Under the pieces are notes generated by a model that made no database searches, was not told the origin of the DNA, and saw nothing but the letters and a program-made list of their open reading frames with translations. A stretch of 64,000 nucleotides of DNA from Hydrogenophaga sp. GTDB lineage: Bacteria; Pseudomonadota; Gammaproteobacteria; Burkholderiales; Burkholderiaceae_C. This document shows, in pieces, positions 9,081-17,717 of this stretch; the stretch's first letter is position 1; each line of letters opens with the position of its first letter. Position numbers and translations under genes: made by a program. Where the stretch lies: contig JACVCO010000003.1 of the NCBI GenBank assembly GCA_016741995.1, forward strand, positions 62,001 to 126,000, written 5' to 3'.

Positions 9081-10079
9081 TCAGGCCCGCGCACCCTTTC
9101 CGATGATCTCGGCGTTGAGCGGCGTGCGCGGCTTGCCGGTGGTGAGGTAGTCGATCACGTTGTTCGCGGCCAGCATGGCCATGGCGCGGCGCGTCTGGAT
9201 GGTGGCGCTGGCGATGTGGGGCGTGAGCACCACGTTGGGCACGGTGAGCAGGTCCGGGTGCACCTTGGGCTCGCCTTCGAACACGTCCAGCCCGGCCGCG
9301 GCGATGCGCCGATCCTTGAGCGCCTTCGCCAGGGCCGCGTCGTCCACGATGCCGCCACGCGCGATGTTGACCAGCGTGGCCGTGGGCTTCATCTGCGCGA
9401 TCTCGGCCGCGCCGATGGCGTGGTGGCTCTCGGCGCTGTAGGGCAGCACGAGGATGAGGTGATCGGCCTCGCGCAGCAGCGTGGCCTTGTCGACGTAGCT
9501 GGCCTTGCACTCCGCCTCGGTGGCCGCGTCCAGGCGCGAGCGGTTGTTGTAGATCACCTTCATGCCGAAGCCGTGCGCACCGCGGCGCGCAATGGCCTGG
9601 CCGATGCGACCCATGCCCAGGATGCCCAGCGTGCTGCCGTTCACCTCGGCACCGGCGAACATGTCGAGCGCCCAGCGGTTCCATTGGCCCGCGCGCAGAA
9701 AGTGCTCGCTCTCGGTGAGGCGGCGCGCGGTGGCCATGAGCAGCGCGAAGCCGAAGTCGGCCGTGGTCTCGGTGAGCACGTCGGGCGTGTTGGTGGCCAC
9801 CACGCCGGCGGCACTGAGCGCGGGCACGTCGAAGTTGTTGTAGCCCACGGCGATGTTGGCCACGATGCGCAGCGAGGGCACGGCACCGACGATGCTGCCA
9901 TCGATGCGCTCGCTGCCGGTCGTCAGCGCACCGACCTTGCCCTGCAGGCGCTCGATGAGCTGGGCCGGGGCGAGCACGCCATCGGTGTCGTTGTGATCCA
10001 CCTCGAAGTGCTGGCGCAGATGCTCCACCACGTCGGGGAAGATCTTGCGGCTGATGAGGATGGCGGGCTTGACGGCCAT
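9081..10079 (-). CDS. D-2-hydroxyacid dehydrogenase (glyoxylate/hydroxypyruvate reductase, GhrB-like)
   Basis: 332 residues from the ATG at 10079, which has an AAGGAGA ribosome site upstream. The NAD(P)-binding GMGRIG motif is at 155-160 and the catalytic set of the D-isomer-specific family is Arg241, Glu270 and His288. Closest type by motif pattern is GhrB/2-ketoaldonate reductase, which reduces glyoxylate, hydroxypyruvate or 2-ketogluconate. The exact substrate is not decidable from sequence. It lies 23 bp downstream of the antiporter gene. Confidence 0.9.
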   Translation of the reverse strand: MAVKPAILISRKIFPDVVEHLRQHFEVDHNDTDGVLAPAQLIERLQGKVGALTTGSERIDGSIVGAVPSLRIVANIAVGYNNFDVPALSAAGVVATNTPDVLTETTADFGFALLMATARRLTESEHFLRAGQWNRWALDMFAGAEVNGSTLGILGMGRIGQAIARRGAHGFGMKVIYNNRSRLDAATEAECKASYVDKATLLREADHLILVLPYSAESHHAIGAAEIAQMKPTATLVNIARGGIVDDAALAKALKDRRIAAAGLDVFEGEPKVHPDLLTVPNVVLTPHIASATIQTRRAMAMLAANNVIDYLTTGKPRTPLNAEIIGKGARA

Positions 10080-10102
10080 GCGGGGGGTCTCCTTGTGGGT
10101 TG

Positions 10103-11515
10103 TCAAATGAACCAGATCCAGGTCATCACCAGGAACAGCGGCACCAGGATGCCGACCGACCAGGCCATGTAGCCGAAGAAGCTCGGCATCTTCACGCCGC
10201 GGTCTTCCGCGATGGCCTTGACCATGAGGTTGGGTGCGTTGCCGATGTAGGTGTTCGCGCCCATGAACACGGCGCCCGCGGAAATGGCGATCAGCGTGGG
10301 CGCGAGCGTGGTCATGAGCACCTGCGGATCACCGCCCGCGGTGTTGAAGAACACCAGGTAGGTGGGCGCGTTGTCGAGGAACGAGCTCAGTGCGCCGGTG
10401 GCCCAGAAGTACATCGCGTTGTTCGGCGAGCCATCGGGCAGCGTCACGGCGCGGACGATGGCCGAGAACGGGCCGTCGACACCGGCCTTGAGCATGGCGA
10501 TGACGGGAATGATGGTGAGGAAGATGGCCGCGAACAGCTTGGCCACTTCCTGCATCGGCGCCCAGTTGAACTGGTTGCCGTCGTGCGCTGCCGCGGGTGT
10601 GAGGCGCAGCGAGGCCAGCGTGACGATGATCAGGCCGACATCGCGCACGATGCCGGGCAGCCCGACATCGGTGCCCGCGATGTTGAAGACGATGGACGAC
10701 TTCCACAGGCCGCTCATGAGCACCAGCGCCACCACCACGGCCAGCAGCGCGAAGTTCACGCCGCCCACGAAGCCCAGGCGCTCGGTGTCGGGCGTCGGGT
10801 CCATCGGGCGGATCTCTTCGCGCTTGTGGTAGTACCACCAGTCGATCACATAGAACAGGACCAGCAGGATGCCGATGAGGAAGCCGGTCTTGGCCCACAT
10901 GTGAACCACGGTCCAGAAGAAATCCACGCCCTTGAGGAAACCCAGGAACAGCGGCGGGTCGCCCAGCGGCGTGAGCGCGCCGCCCGCGTTGGAGACGATG
11001 AAGATGAAGAAGACGACCACGTGCACCTGGTGCTTGCGGTTGTCGTTGGCACGGATCAGCGGGCGGATCAGCAGCATCGAGGCGCCCGTGGTGCCCATGA
11101 AGCTGGCGAGCACGGCCCCGATGGCGAGGATGCCGGTGTTGAGGCCCGGGCTGCCGTGCAGGTTGCCGCGCACGAAGATGCCGCCGGCCACCGTGAACAG
11201 CGCCGTGAGCAGGATGATGAAGGGGATGTATTCGGCCAGCGCCGCATGCGCCACCGCGGCGCCGGTGGCACCGGCCCCGAAGGTGATGGCAAACGGCACC
11301 AGGAACGCCAGCGCCCACGCCGCCGACACCTTGCCGAAGTGGTGGTGCCAGAACATCGGCGCCACCAGCGGCAGGAGGGCGATGGACAGCAGCACACCCG
11401 CAAAGGGAAGCCCCCACCAGATGGACAACTGGCCGCCGTCGAGATCGGCGGCCGCGGCCAGGCCAGGCAGGAGCAGGCTCAACAGGGCCACCGCCCCGAA
11501 CGACAGCAGTCTCAC
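10103..11515 (-). CDS. Na+/H+ antiporter-like transporter (CitMHS/NhaD type)
   Basis: 470 residues with an N-terminal signal-like segment and about 11-12 membrane helices. It carries the conserved stretches of the ion-transporter superfamily members annotated as sodium:proton antiporter or putative citrate transporter (GTTGASMLLIRPLIRAN, SNAGGALTPLGDPPLFLGFL, NAPTYLVFFN). These match the NhaD/ArsB-like fold with its re-entrant loops. Whether it moves Na+ or an organic acid cannot be settled here. It sits between an FKBP and a hydroxyacid dehydrogenase, with 14-23 bp gaps, so it is probably co-transcribed. Confidence 0.87.
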   Translation of the reverse strand: MRLLSFGAVALLSLLLPGLAAAADLDGGQLSIWWGLPFAGVLLSIALLPLVAPMFWHHHFGKVSAAWALAFLVPFAITFGAGATGAAVAHAALAEYIPFIILLTALFTVAGGIFVRGNLHGSPGLNTGILAIGAVLASFMGTTGASMLLIRPLIRANDNRKHQVHVVVFFIFIVSNAGGALTPLGDPPLFLGFLKGVDFFWTVVHMWAKTGFLIGILLVLFYVIDWWYYHKREEIRPMDPTPDTERLGFVGGVNFALLAVVVALVLMSGLWKSSIVFNIAGTDVGLPGIVRDVGLIIVTLASLRLTPAAAHDGNQFNWAPMQEVAKLFAAIFLTIIPVIAMLKAGVDGPFSAIVRAVTLPDGSPNNAMYFWATGALSSFLDNAPTYLVFFNTAGGDPQVLMTTLAPTLIAISAGAVFMGANTYIGNAPNLMVKAIAEDRGVKMPSFFGYMAWSVGILVPLFLVMTWIWFI

Positions 11516-11529
11516 GGAACGCTCCTCGC

Positions 11530-11877
11530 TCAGACGGCCAGCAGATCGACTTCGAACAGCAGCGTGGCGTTGGGCGGAATCACCCCGCCCGCACCGCGCG
11601 CGCCGTAACCCAGGTCGGCCGGGATCACCAGCCGGCGCGTGCCGCCGACCTTCATGCCCTGCACGCCTTCGTCCCAGCCCTTGATGACGTGGCCCATGCC
11701 GAGCGGGAATTCGAACGGCTGACCGCGGTCCTTGCTGGAATCGAACTTGCGGCCGGCCACGCCGTCCTGGTAGAGCCAGCCGGTGTAGTGCACCTGCACC
11801 GGGCGACCGGCGCGGGCCTCGTCGCCCTGGCCGACCACGGTGTCTTCGTATTGCAGGCCGCTGGGGGTGGTGATCAT
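11530..11877 (-). CDS. FKBP-type peptidyl-prolyl cis-trans isomerase
   Basis: 115 residues, a single FKBP domain without a signal peptide, so cytoplasmic. Hallmarks: VHYTGWLYQDG, the FDSSKDRGQPFEFPLG loop, VIKGWDEGVQGMKVGGTRRL, and the final strand NATLLFEVDLL. It has no inserted chaperone (SlyD) flap. The role is to speed prolyl isomerisation during folding. A GGAGACAAAC ribosome site precedes the ATG. Confidence 0.96.
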   Translation of the reverse strand: MITTPSGLQYEDTVVGQGDEARAGRPVQVHYTGWLYQDGVAGRKFDSSKDRGQPFEFPLGMGHVIKGWDEGVQGMKVGGTRRLVIPADLGYGARGAGGVIPPNATLLFEVDLLAV

Positions 11878-11908
11878 GGTTTGTCTCCTGAAACAGAAAG
11901 GGATGGGT

Positions 11909-12625
11909 TCAGCCGAGCCAGTGCGTGAAGGCCGCCACGGGCTCGCGCGGGGTGTGAAAGCCGTTGACCGGGGCGTCCGGGTCGGCGTAGCCCAGCGCCA
12001 TGCCGCAGACCAGCATCTCGTCGGGGCCGGCGCCGATGTGGGGCAGGATGATCTTTGCGAAGCCGTTCCACGCCGCCTGCGGGCAGGTGTGCAGGCCCTG
12101 GCCGCGCGCGGCGACCATGATGTTCTGCATGAACATGCCGTAGTCGACCAGCGAGCCGCGACCCATCACGCGGTCGAGCGTGAACATCAGGCCCACCGGC
12201 GCGTCGAACAACTGGAAGTTGCGCTGGTGCTGCGCGTGCATCCTGTCCTTCTCGCCCTTCTGGATGCCCAGCAGGCCATACAGGCCCCAGCCGTTCTCGC
12301 GCCGCCGGTCGATGTAGGGGCTGACCCATTTCTCGGGGTAGTAGTCGTATTCCTCGCGGTACTCGGCGGCCAGCGCCGGGTCGGCCCGCATGGCGTCGTG
12401 CGCGGCACACACCTTGGCCACGAGTTCGTCGCGCACCGCGTTCTGCAGCACGTACACGCGCCAGGGCTGGGTGTTGGTGCCCGAAGGCGCGCGGCGCGCC
12501 ACCTCCAGGATGTGCTCGATGGTCTCGCGCGGCACCGGCGTGGGCAGGAAGGCGCGCGTCGACATGCGGGAGGTGATCGCGGCGTCCACGCTCGCGGGGT
12601 CGATCACGGTCTCGGCCAGGTTCAT
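11909..12625 (-). CDS. Nitroreductase-family FMN oxidoreductase
   Basis: 238 residues. The FMN-binding [11 protein letters not shown] motif (about 45-55) and the C-terminal LGYAD...PREP segment mark the nitroreductase family. Length and the central '[20 protein letters not shown]' region fit the group of NfnB/NADH-dehydrogenase-like reductases acting on nitroaromatics or quinones; the physiological substrate is unknown. The start overlaps the thioesterase stop (ATGA), indicating translational coupling. Confidence 0.92.
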   Translation of the reverse strand: MNLAETVIDPASVDAAITSRMSTRAFLPTPVPRETIEHILEVARRAPSGTNTQPWRVYVLQNAVRDELVAKVCAAHDAMRADPALAAEYREEYDYYPEKWVSPYIDRRRENGWGLYGLLGIQKGEKDRMHAQHQRNFQLFDAPVGLMFTLDRVMGRGSLVDYGMFMQNIMVAARGQGLHTCPQAAWNGFAKIILPHIGAGPDEMLVCGMALGYADPDAPVNGFHTPREPVAAFTHWLG

Positions 12626-13071
12626 CGCAAGGTCTCCAGAACGGTCTTCAAGTGGGCGGGCAAAGGCACCGGCCGGCGCGTGGCGTGGTCCACGTACACG
12701 TGCACGAAGTGCCCATGCGCGGCCGTGGTGTCGGCGCCGTCGGCGAACAGGCCGACCTCGTAACGCACGCTGGAACTGCCCAGGTGCGCCACGCGGATGC
12801 CGGCCCACACGGTCTGCGGGAAGGCCAGCGGCGCGAAATAGTGGCATTGCGTCTCGACCACCAGGCCGATCACCGCACCAGCGTGGATGTCGAGCGCACC
12901 GGCTTCGATGAGGTGGGCGTTGACCGCGGTGTCGAACCAGCTGTAGTAGATGACGTTGTTGACGTGCCCGTAGACATCGTTGTCGGCCCAGCGGGTGGAA
13001 ATGGCGCGAAACGCGCGGAAATCGCTGCGGGGCCGCGGGGTCGGGCGTGGGGCCGGGGCGTTCGCGGTCAT
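12622..13071 (-). CDS. Acyl-CoA thioesterase, 4HBT/YbgC hotdog family
   Basis: 149 residues from the ATG at 13071, chosen because it overlaps the stop of the upstream deacetylase gene (ATGA). The hotdog signature is [20 protein letters not shown] (about 28-47), with the catalytic Asp and the long helix after it. The first ~18 residues are Pro/Arg-rich and variable. Such enzymes hydrolyse short or aromatic acyl-CoA; substrate not predictable. It is in the middle of the deacetylase-thioesterase-nitroreductase overlap set. Confidence 0.92.
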   Translation of the reverse strand: MTANAPAPRPTPRPRSDFRAFRAISTRWADNDVYGHVNNVIYYSWFDTAVNAHLIEAGALDIHAGAVIGLVVETQCHYFAPLAFPQTVWAGIRVAHLGSSSVRYEVGLFADGADTTAAHGHFVHVYVDHATRRPVPLPAHLKTVLETLR

Positions 13072-14048
13072 GGGCCGGCATTGTGCCAGCGCATGCTGGT
13101 GGGGGTTGTCGCCACCACCCTCTGCCAACGCCTTTCGTGCTCGATCGCGATGCGGTAGGTGTTGACCTGCACCTGCACCGTGGTTTCCAGGTCGTGCCCG
13201 TAGCCCCCACCCATGGCGAACACGAGAGGCAGATGGCGGCGCCACGCCCAGTCCATCACGCGCCGATCGCGCGCCTCCAGGCCATCGAAGCCGAGCTTCA
13301 GGCGCCCGAGTCGATCGCCCTCGTGCGGATCAGCCCCCGCGAGATAGAGCACCAGCCCCGGCTCGAAGCGGCGGTCGAGCTCGTCCAGCGCGAGGTCGAG
13401 CGCGTGCAGGTAGTCGTCGTCCCCGGTGCCATCGGGCAATTCCACATCCAGGTCGCTCGGCTCCTTGCGGAAGGGGAAGTTCTTCGCGCCGTGCAGCGAC
13501 AGCGTGAACACGCTGGGGTCGTTCGCGAAGATGTGTGCGGTACCGTTGCCCTGGTGCACGTCGAGATCGACGATGGCCACCCGCAGCGGCGATGGGCCGC
13601 CGTGGCGCCGCGTGTGCTCGGCCTGCATCAGCCGCGCGGCCACCGCGAAGTCGTTGAAGACGCAGAAACCGCCGCCCTTGTCGGCCTGCGCGTGGTGTGT
13701 GCCACCGGCCAGGTTGGCGGCAATGCCACCGCCCTGCGCCATCACATGCCGCACCGCCTGCAACGTGGCACCCACGGAGCGGCGGGCGCGCTCGGCCATG
13801 GCCGGGCTCCAGGGAAAACCGATCTCGCGCTGCAAGGCCGGCGCCAGCGTGCCATGGGCGATCGCATCGATGTACCCGGGCGTGTGCACCAGGGCCAGTT
13901 CGCCATCGGTGGCGGGCAAGGCCTCGTGCAGCAAAACCTCGGGCAACTCGGCGGCCAGGCGCTCGCGCAAGCGCGCGTACTTCGCCATCGGAAAGCGGTG
14001 CCCGCTGGGTAGCGGCAGCACGAAGTGGTCGGCGTAGTAGGCGTGCAC
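13068..14048 (-). CDS. Histone-deacetylase-superfamily (HDAC/AcuC/APAH-like) zinc deacetylase
   Basis: 326 residues with the full arginase-fold deacetylase catalytic set: the His-His pair 118-119, D-L-D-V-H (Asp163 and His165 as zinc ligands, then QGNGT), the third zinc ligand Asp240 in A-G-A-D-P-H-E, and a GGGYG loop near 280-284 with the transition-state Tyr. It resembles the bacterial class IV-like group. In bacteria these act on acetylated amines, polyamines or acetyl-lysine; substrate unknown. It is the first gene of the eight-gene minus-strand run ending at the MFS gene. Confidence 0.92.
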   Translation of the reverse strand: MHAYYADHFVLPLPSGHRFPMAKYARLRERLAAELPEVLLHEALPATDGELALVHTPGYIDAIAHGTLAPALQREIGFPWSPAMAERARRSVGATLQAVRHVMAQGGGIAANLAGGTHHAQADKGGGFCVFNDFAVAARLMQAEHTRRHGGPSPLRVAIVDLDVHQGNGTAHIFANDPSVFTLSLHGAKNFPFRKEPSDLDVELPDGTGDDDYLHALDLALDELDRRFEPGLVLYLAGADPHEGDRLGRLKLGFDGLEARDRRVMDWAWRRHLPLVFAMGGGYGHDLETTVQVQVNTYRIAIEHERRWQRVVATTPTSMRWHNAGP

Positions 14049-14134
14049 GGAGCTGGGGCGCAGGAAGCGCCGGATTGTGGCAAGCCCCGCAAACCGCAGC
14101 CGGGCACCCCGGATTTAGAAACGCCTCCCTAGAA

Positions 14135-14149
14135 TGTTGCAGCGCAGCA
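14135..14149. promoter_or_regulatory. TGC-rich regulatory site 1 (PhaR-like), upstream of phasin -35
   Basis: TGTTGCAGCGCAGCA. The identical 15-mer occurs again at 14194. The core TTGC-a-GCGC-a-GCAA is a near-perfect dyad. PhaR proteins of PHA producers repress phasin genes through TGC/GCA-rich repeats, so this is a likely PhaR site. It lies just upstream of the -35 element. Confidence 0.65.
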
Positions 14150-14157
14150 AAAAGGGC

Positions 14158-14185
14158 TTGCGCCCCGCGTTCAGCTCCCTATAAT
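14158..14185 (+). promoter_or_regulatory. Phasin gene promoter (TTGCGC-N16-TATAAT)
   Basis: TTGCGC at 14158-14163 and a consensus TATAAT at 14180-14185 with a 16-bp spacer. The predicted transcription start is about 14192, giving a leader of roughly 107 nt before the phasin ATG. The two 15-bp repeats bracket this promoter. Confidence 0.7.
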
Positions 14186-14193
14186 TCGCCTCA

Positions 14194-14208
14194 TGTTGCA
14201 GCGCAGCA
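14194..14208. promoter_or_regulatory. TGC-rich regulatory site 2 (PhaR-like), at the phasin transcription start
   Basis: Second exact copy of TGTTGCAGCGCAGCA, 59 bp downstream of the first and starting about +2 relative to the predicted start. A repressor bound here would block RNA polymerase directly, and the two sites could cooperate by looping. Confidence 0.65.
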
Positions 14209-14298
14209 TAAACGGCAAACAGGCCCCCGGGCTCCAGGCGCCGGCAGACGCAGCAACCGAGAAGAGCACCCATCCATCCACCCTTCAGGAGTACTGAC

Positions 14299-14841
14299 AT
14301 GCTGACCGCCGAACAAATCCTCGCCGCCCAAAAATCCCAGTTCGACACCCTCTTCGGCCTCACGCAGAAGGCGTTCGAAGGCGTCGAAAAACTGGTCGAA
14401 CTGAACATCCAGGCCACCAAGGCCGCGCTGTCCGAGTCCGCCAACAACACCCAGGCCCTGCTGAGCGTCAAGGACGCCCAGGAACTGCTGAGCCTGCAAG
14501 CCAGCCTGGTGCAGCCGCTGGCCGAGAAATCGGTAGCCTACAGCCGCCACCTGTACGACATCGCTTCGGGCACCGGCGCCGAATTCAGCAAGGCCGCCGA
14601 AGCCACCGCCGCCGATGCGCAGAAGAAATTCATGGCCGTGGTCGACAACGCCTCGAAGAACGCCCCCGCCGGTTCCGAAACCGCCGTGGCCGTGATGAAG
14701 AGCGCCGTCTCTGCCGCCAACAACGCCATCGAATCGGTGCAGAAGGCTGTCAAGCAAGCCACCGAAATGGCCGAAGCCAACTTCAACACCGTGGCGACCT
14801 CCGCCGTCAACGCCACCAAGACCGCCGCCAAGAAGCGCTGA
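14299..14841 (+). CDS. phaP: Phasin (PHA granule-associated protein, PhaP family)
   Basis: 180 residues, all-alpha, rich in Ala/Lys/Ser, with the phasin_2 pattern: [17 protein letters not shown] at the N-terminus, [16 protein letters not shown], and a Lys-rich tail (TKTAAKKR). Phasins coat polyhydroxyalkanoate granules and control their size and number. GGAGTACTGAC precedes the ATG. It stands alone between the TGC-rich sites upstream and a hairpin terminator downstream. Length agrees with beta-proteobacterial PhaP (about 180-190). Confidence 0.96.
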   Translation: MLTAEQILAAQKSQFDTLFGLTQKAFEGVEKLVELNIQATKAALSESANNTQALLSVKDAQELLSLQASLVQPLAEKSVAYSRHLYDIASGTGAEFSKAAEATAADAQKKFMAVVDNASKNAPAGSETAVAVMKSAVSAANNAIESVQKAVKQATEMAEANFNTVATSAVNATKTAAKKR

Positions 14842-15196
14842 ACACCCCGCGTTTGGCACCGTTGATCGCGGGACTTGACTTCTCGTCGCCCGCCCACAAT
14901 TGAGTTCCAGACGCAGGCTTTAGCCTTTCAGCCAGGCTTTGCTGTCCACCCGTTTTTCTGGTTGTCTCCTCGGGTCCCTTTCGAAATTCGGTTTCATCGG
15001 ACCCTTAGCAGCCCTCACCTTGCGGTGAGGGCTCTTTTTTTGCCCGCGTGCCCCAGGGGGGTGCCTCGCGCGCGGCACTCCTAGAATTGCGGGCTTCCAC
15101 GCACGAGACCACGGGCGGCCCAGCGATCAAGACCATCGGGTGATCGCAACCGGCCCGGCAACAACGACAGCGCCGCGACGGCCGACCCCCACCGAC
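14842..15196. other. Intergenic region between phasin and chorismatase
   Basis: 355 bp without a convincing protein gene. It holds an inverted pair GGGTCC...GGACCC around 14969-15004 and the terminator at 15010-15041. A TTGACT at 14875 lacks a well-spaced -10, so an independent small RNA is possible but not supported. A TAGAAT at 15082-15087 is a weak candidate -10 for the chorismatase operon. Confidence 0.5.
15010..15041 (+). terminator. Rho-independent terminator downstream of phaP
   Basis: Perfect 10-bp stem AGCCCTCACC/GGTGAGGGCT with a TTGC loop, followed by CTTTTTTT. It is about 170 bp after the phasin stop, so the mRNA has a long 3' tail unless another short transcript ends here. Confidence 0.9.
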
Positions 15197-16198
15197 ATGA
15201 ACGGCTTGCACCTGATGGCCCATGCCCTGGCCAGCACACCGGTTGACGCGAACACCCTGGGTGGCGCGTCCCTGGCCGGCGTGCCGGGCATCCGCCCCTG
15301 GCCCGAACAGCGGCTGCGCATGGTCGGCGAGCACCCGGCGGATGCCACCTGGTGCGAAGCCTGGTGCATGGACGGCCCGCTGCAGCAAGGGGGCGACAAC
15401 GGCCTGCGCTGGCGCGGCAACCACGATCTGCTCTACGGCGTGATCGAACTCGACGAGCCCGCCGCCCGGGTGGCCGAGCGCGGCAAGCACCTGCGCGAAC
15501 GCGCCCGTGAGGCCTACCTCCGGCTGTTTGCGCTGCTTCGTTCCCATGGCACGCCCCACCTCTGGCGGGTGTGGAACTACATGGCCGGCATCAACGCGCA
15601 AGACCAAGGCCTGGAGCGCTACCGCTGGTTCAACCTCGGCCGCCACGACGCCTTCTCGGCCGCCGGCGCCCCCACCGAACGCCAGGTGCCGGCCGCCAGT
15701 GCGCTCGGCTGGGCCGACGGCCCGCTCTCCATCGCGTTTCTCGCCGGGCGCAGCGCGCCGCAGCCATTGGAGAACCCGCGCCAGGTGAGCGCCTTCCACT
15801 ATCCCCAGGACTACGGGCCGCGCCCGCCGGTGTTCGCGCGCGCCAGCCTGGCGTGCAACGGTGCGCATGAACTGCTGTTCATCTCCGGCACGGCCAGCAT
15901 CGTCGGCCACGAAACCGTGCACCGCGGCGACGCCGTGGCGCAATGCGAGGAAAGCGCCCGCAACGTGCTTGCGGTGCTCGGCGAGGCCAACCGCGCCACG
16001 CGCAGCGGCACAGGCCACCGCGCCGAGGCACTGGCCCATCGCGTCTATGTGCGCCACGTGGCCGACTTTCCCCTGGTGCGACACACCCTCTCGCGCTGCC
16101 TTGGCGGCGAATCCATGACCCTGATGCAGGCCGACATCTGCCGCCAGGACCTGCTGGTCGAGGTGGAATCCGTGGGCATGGCCCGCCTCTCGCCCTGA
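15197..16198 (+). CDS. Chorismatase (XanB2/FkbO/Hyg5 family), hydroxybenzoate-forming
   Basis: 333 residues from the ATG at 15197; a GTG at 15140 in frame would add 19 residues and cannot be excluded. The C-terminal half has the YjgF-like chorismatase features: HLWRVWNYMAGIN, ERYRWFNLGRHDAF, FISGTASIVGHE, and ADICRQDLLVEVE. Family members split chorismate into pyruvate plus 3- or 4-hydroxybenzoate (XanB2, Hyg5) or a dihydroxycyclohexadiene acid (FkbO). Next to polyene synthesis genes the role should be XanB2-like: supplying the aromatic starter. The stop overlaps the next ATG (ATGA). Confidence 0.88.
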   Translation: MNGLHLMAHALASTPVDANTLGGASLAGVPGIRPWPEQRLRMVGEHPADATWCEAWCMDGPLQQGGDNGLRWRGNHDLLYGVIELDEPAARVAERGKHLRERAREAYLRLFALLRSHGTPHLWRVWNYMAGINAQDQGLERYRWFNLGRHDAFSAAGAPTERQVPAASALGWADGPLSIAFLAGRSAPQPLENPRQVSAFHYPQDYGPRPPVFARASLACNGAHELLFISGTASIVGHETVHRGDAVAQCEESARNVLAVLGEANRATRSGTGHRAEALAHRVYVRHVADFPLVRHTLSRCLGGESMTLMQADICRQDLLVEVESVGMARLSP

Positions 16199-16989
16199 TG
16201 CCGCGCGCCACCGCCCTGCTGCAGCACACCCTGCACACCCTGCGCGAGCACCTGGCCATGGTGCTGGGCCTGAGCCTGCTCGCCCTGCTCTGCCTGAGCT
16301 GGTCGCCCGTGGCGCTGCTGCTGCACCTCACGTTGCCGCGCCGTTGGGGCCAACCGCTGGGCCGCCGCGTGGCCACGGGGTGCTTCCGCTTCTACCTGTG
16401 GGCCCTGCAAACCTTCTGCGGTTGTCGCTTCGATCTCGGCGAGCTCGACCGCCTGGCCACACAGGGGCCGATGATCATCGTGGCCAACCACCCCAGCCTG
16501 CTCGACGCGTTGCTGCTGATCTCGCGGCTGCCCGATGTCGTCTGCATCATGAAGGCCGGCCTCATGGACAACCCGATGTTCGGGGCCGCGGCGCGGCTGG
16601 CGCGCTACATTCGCAATGACACGCTGTTGCACGTCATCCTGCACACGCGCAACACCTTGCGCGAAGGTGGCCAGGTGATCGTGTTCCCCGAGGGCACGCG
16701 CACCGCCCGGTTTCCCATGAACCCCATCCTGCCTTCGATCGGTCTGCTGGCGATGCGCACGCAGGCGCCCGTACAGACCGTGCTGCTCGAGTTCTCCAGC
16801 CCCTACCTGGGCAAGGCCTGGCCGCTGTGGCGCCCACCGCAACTCCCACTGCACGTCACGGCGCGCCTGGGTCAACGCTTCGACCCACCCACCAACGCCG
16901 ACGTGTTCAACGACACCCTGCAGCGCTATTTCGATCAGGCCCTCAGCCCCACCCCATGCCCCAGCCCTCCCGAACCCACCTCGTCCTGA
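16198..16989 (+). CDS. 1-acyl-glycerol-3-phosphate acyltransferase-like protein (PlsC family)
   Basis: 263 residues with one or two N-terminal membrane segments and the acyltransferase motifs N-H-P-S-L-L-D (about 98-104, HX4D) and F-P-E-G-T-R-T (about 163). Such stand-alone acyltransferases are regular members of aryl-polyene clusters and are thought to attach the polyene acyl chain to a lipid or sugar head group. It overlaps the chorismatase by 1-4 bp and the glycosyltransferase by 34 bp, so the three plus-strand genes form one unit. Confidence 0.88.
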   Translation: MPRATALLQHTLHTLREHLAMVLGLSLLALLCLSWSPVALLLHLTLPRRWGQPLGRRVATGCFRFYLWALQTFCGCRFDLGELDRLATQGPMIIVANHPSLLDALLLISRLPDVVCIMKAGLMDNPMFGAAARLARYIRNDTLLHVILHTRNTLREGGQVIVFPEGTRTARFPMNPILPSIGLLAMRTQAPVQTVLLEFSSPYLGKAWPLWRPPQLPLHVTARLGQRFDPPTNADVFNDTLQRYFDQALSPTPCPSPPEPTSS

Positions 16990-17717
16990 TCCCGAGCTAC
17001 AACCCGGGGGATCTGCTCGCCGCCACGGTGCGCGCCGCGCGCGGGCAATGGGCGCCGGTGTGGGTGGTGGTTGATGGCAGCACCGACCACTCCACCGCCG
17101 CGGTGCAGGCCATGGCCGCAGAAGATCCGCAGTTGCGCGTGATCGTGCTGCCCCACAACCAGGGCAAGGGCGCGGCGGTGCTCGCGGGCCTGCAGGCGGC
17201 GCAGCAGGCCGGCTTCACGCACGCGCTCACCATGGACGCCGACGGCCAGCACCCGGCCGACATGATCCCCACGTTCATGGCCACCTCGGCCGCGGCGCCC
17301 GAATCCATGGTGCTGGGCAAACCCGTGTTCGGCCCCGAAGCGCCCGCGCTGCGTGTGCAGGGGCGCCGCGTGTCCAACGCCTGGGCCAACCTCGAAACCC
17401 TGGGCATGGGCGTGGGCGATTCGCTCTACGGTTTTCGTGTCTACCCGGTGCGCTCGCTCATCGCGGTGATGCAATCCACGCGCTTCATGCGCCGCTTCGA
17501 CTTCGACCCCGAGGCCGTGGTGCGCCTGTGCTGGGCCGGGGTGCGCCCCATCAACGTGGACGCCCCCGTGCGCTACCTCGATGCCGACGAGGGCGGCGTG
17601 TCGCACTTCAAATACCTGCGCGACAACGCCCTGCTCACCTGGATGCACACGCGGCTGTTCATCGGCTTCGTGCCGCGCCTGCCGCTGCTGATCTGGCGCC
17701 GGCTCACGGCGCGCTAG
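16956..17717 (+). CDS. Family 2 glycosyltransferase
   Basis: 253 residues, GT-A fold: LVLIPSYNPGDLL at the N-terminus, VVDGSTD (about 37-43), and the metal-binding D-A-D-G (about 97-100). A short hydrophobic stretch lies at the C-terminus. In aryl-polyene loci a GT2 enzyme or domain is often fused or adjacent to the acyltransferase, so the pair PlsC plus GT2 probably builds the polyene's membrane anchor. The gene ends 4 bp inside the ketoreductase gene on the other strand (tail-to-tail overlap). Confidence 0.9.
   Translation: MPQPSRTHLVLIPSYNPGDLLAATVRAARGQWAPVWVVVDGSTDHSTAAVQAMAAEDPQLRVIVLPHNQGKGAAVLAGLQAAQQAGFTHALTMDADGQHPADMIPTFMATSAAAPESMVLGKPVFGPEAPALRVQGRRVSNAWANLETLGMGVGDSLYGFRVYPVRSLIAVMQSTRFMRRFDFDPEAVVRLCWAGVRPINVDAPVRYLDADEGGVSHFKYLRDNALLTWMHTRLFIGFVPRLPLLIWRRLTAR

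Noticed and set aside
14875..14900. Promoter downstream of phaP (TTGACT ... ACAATT)
   Set aside because: Spacer of 14-15 bp and weak -10 make it unconvincing.
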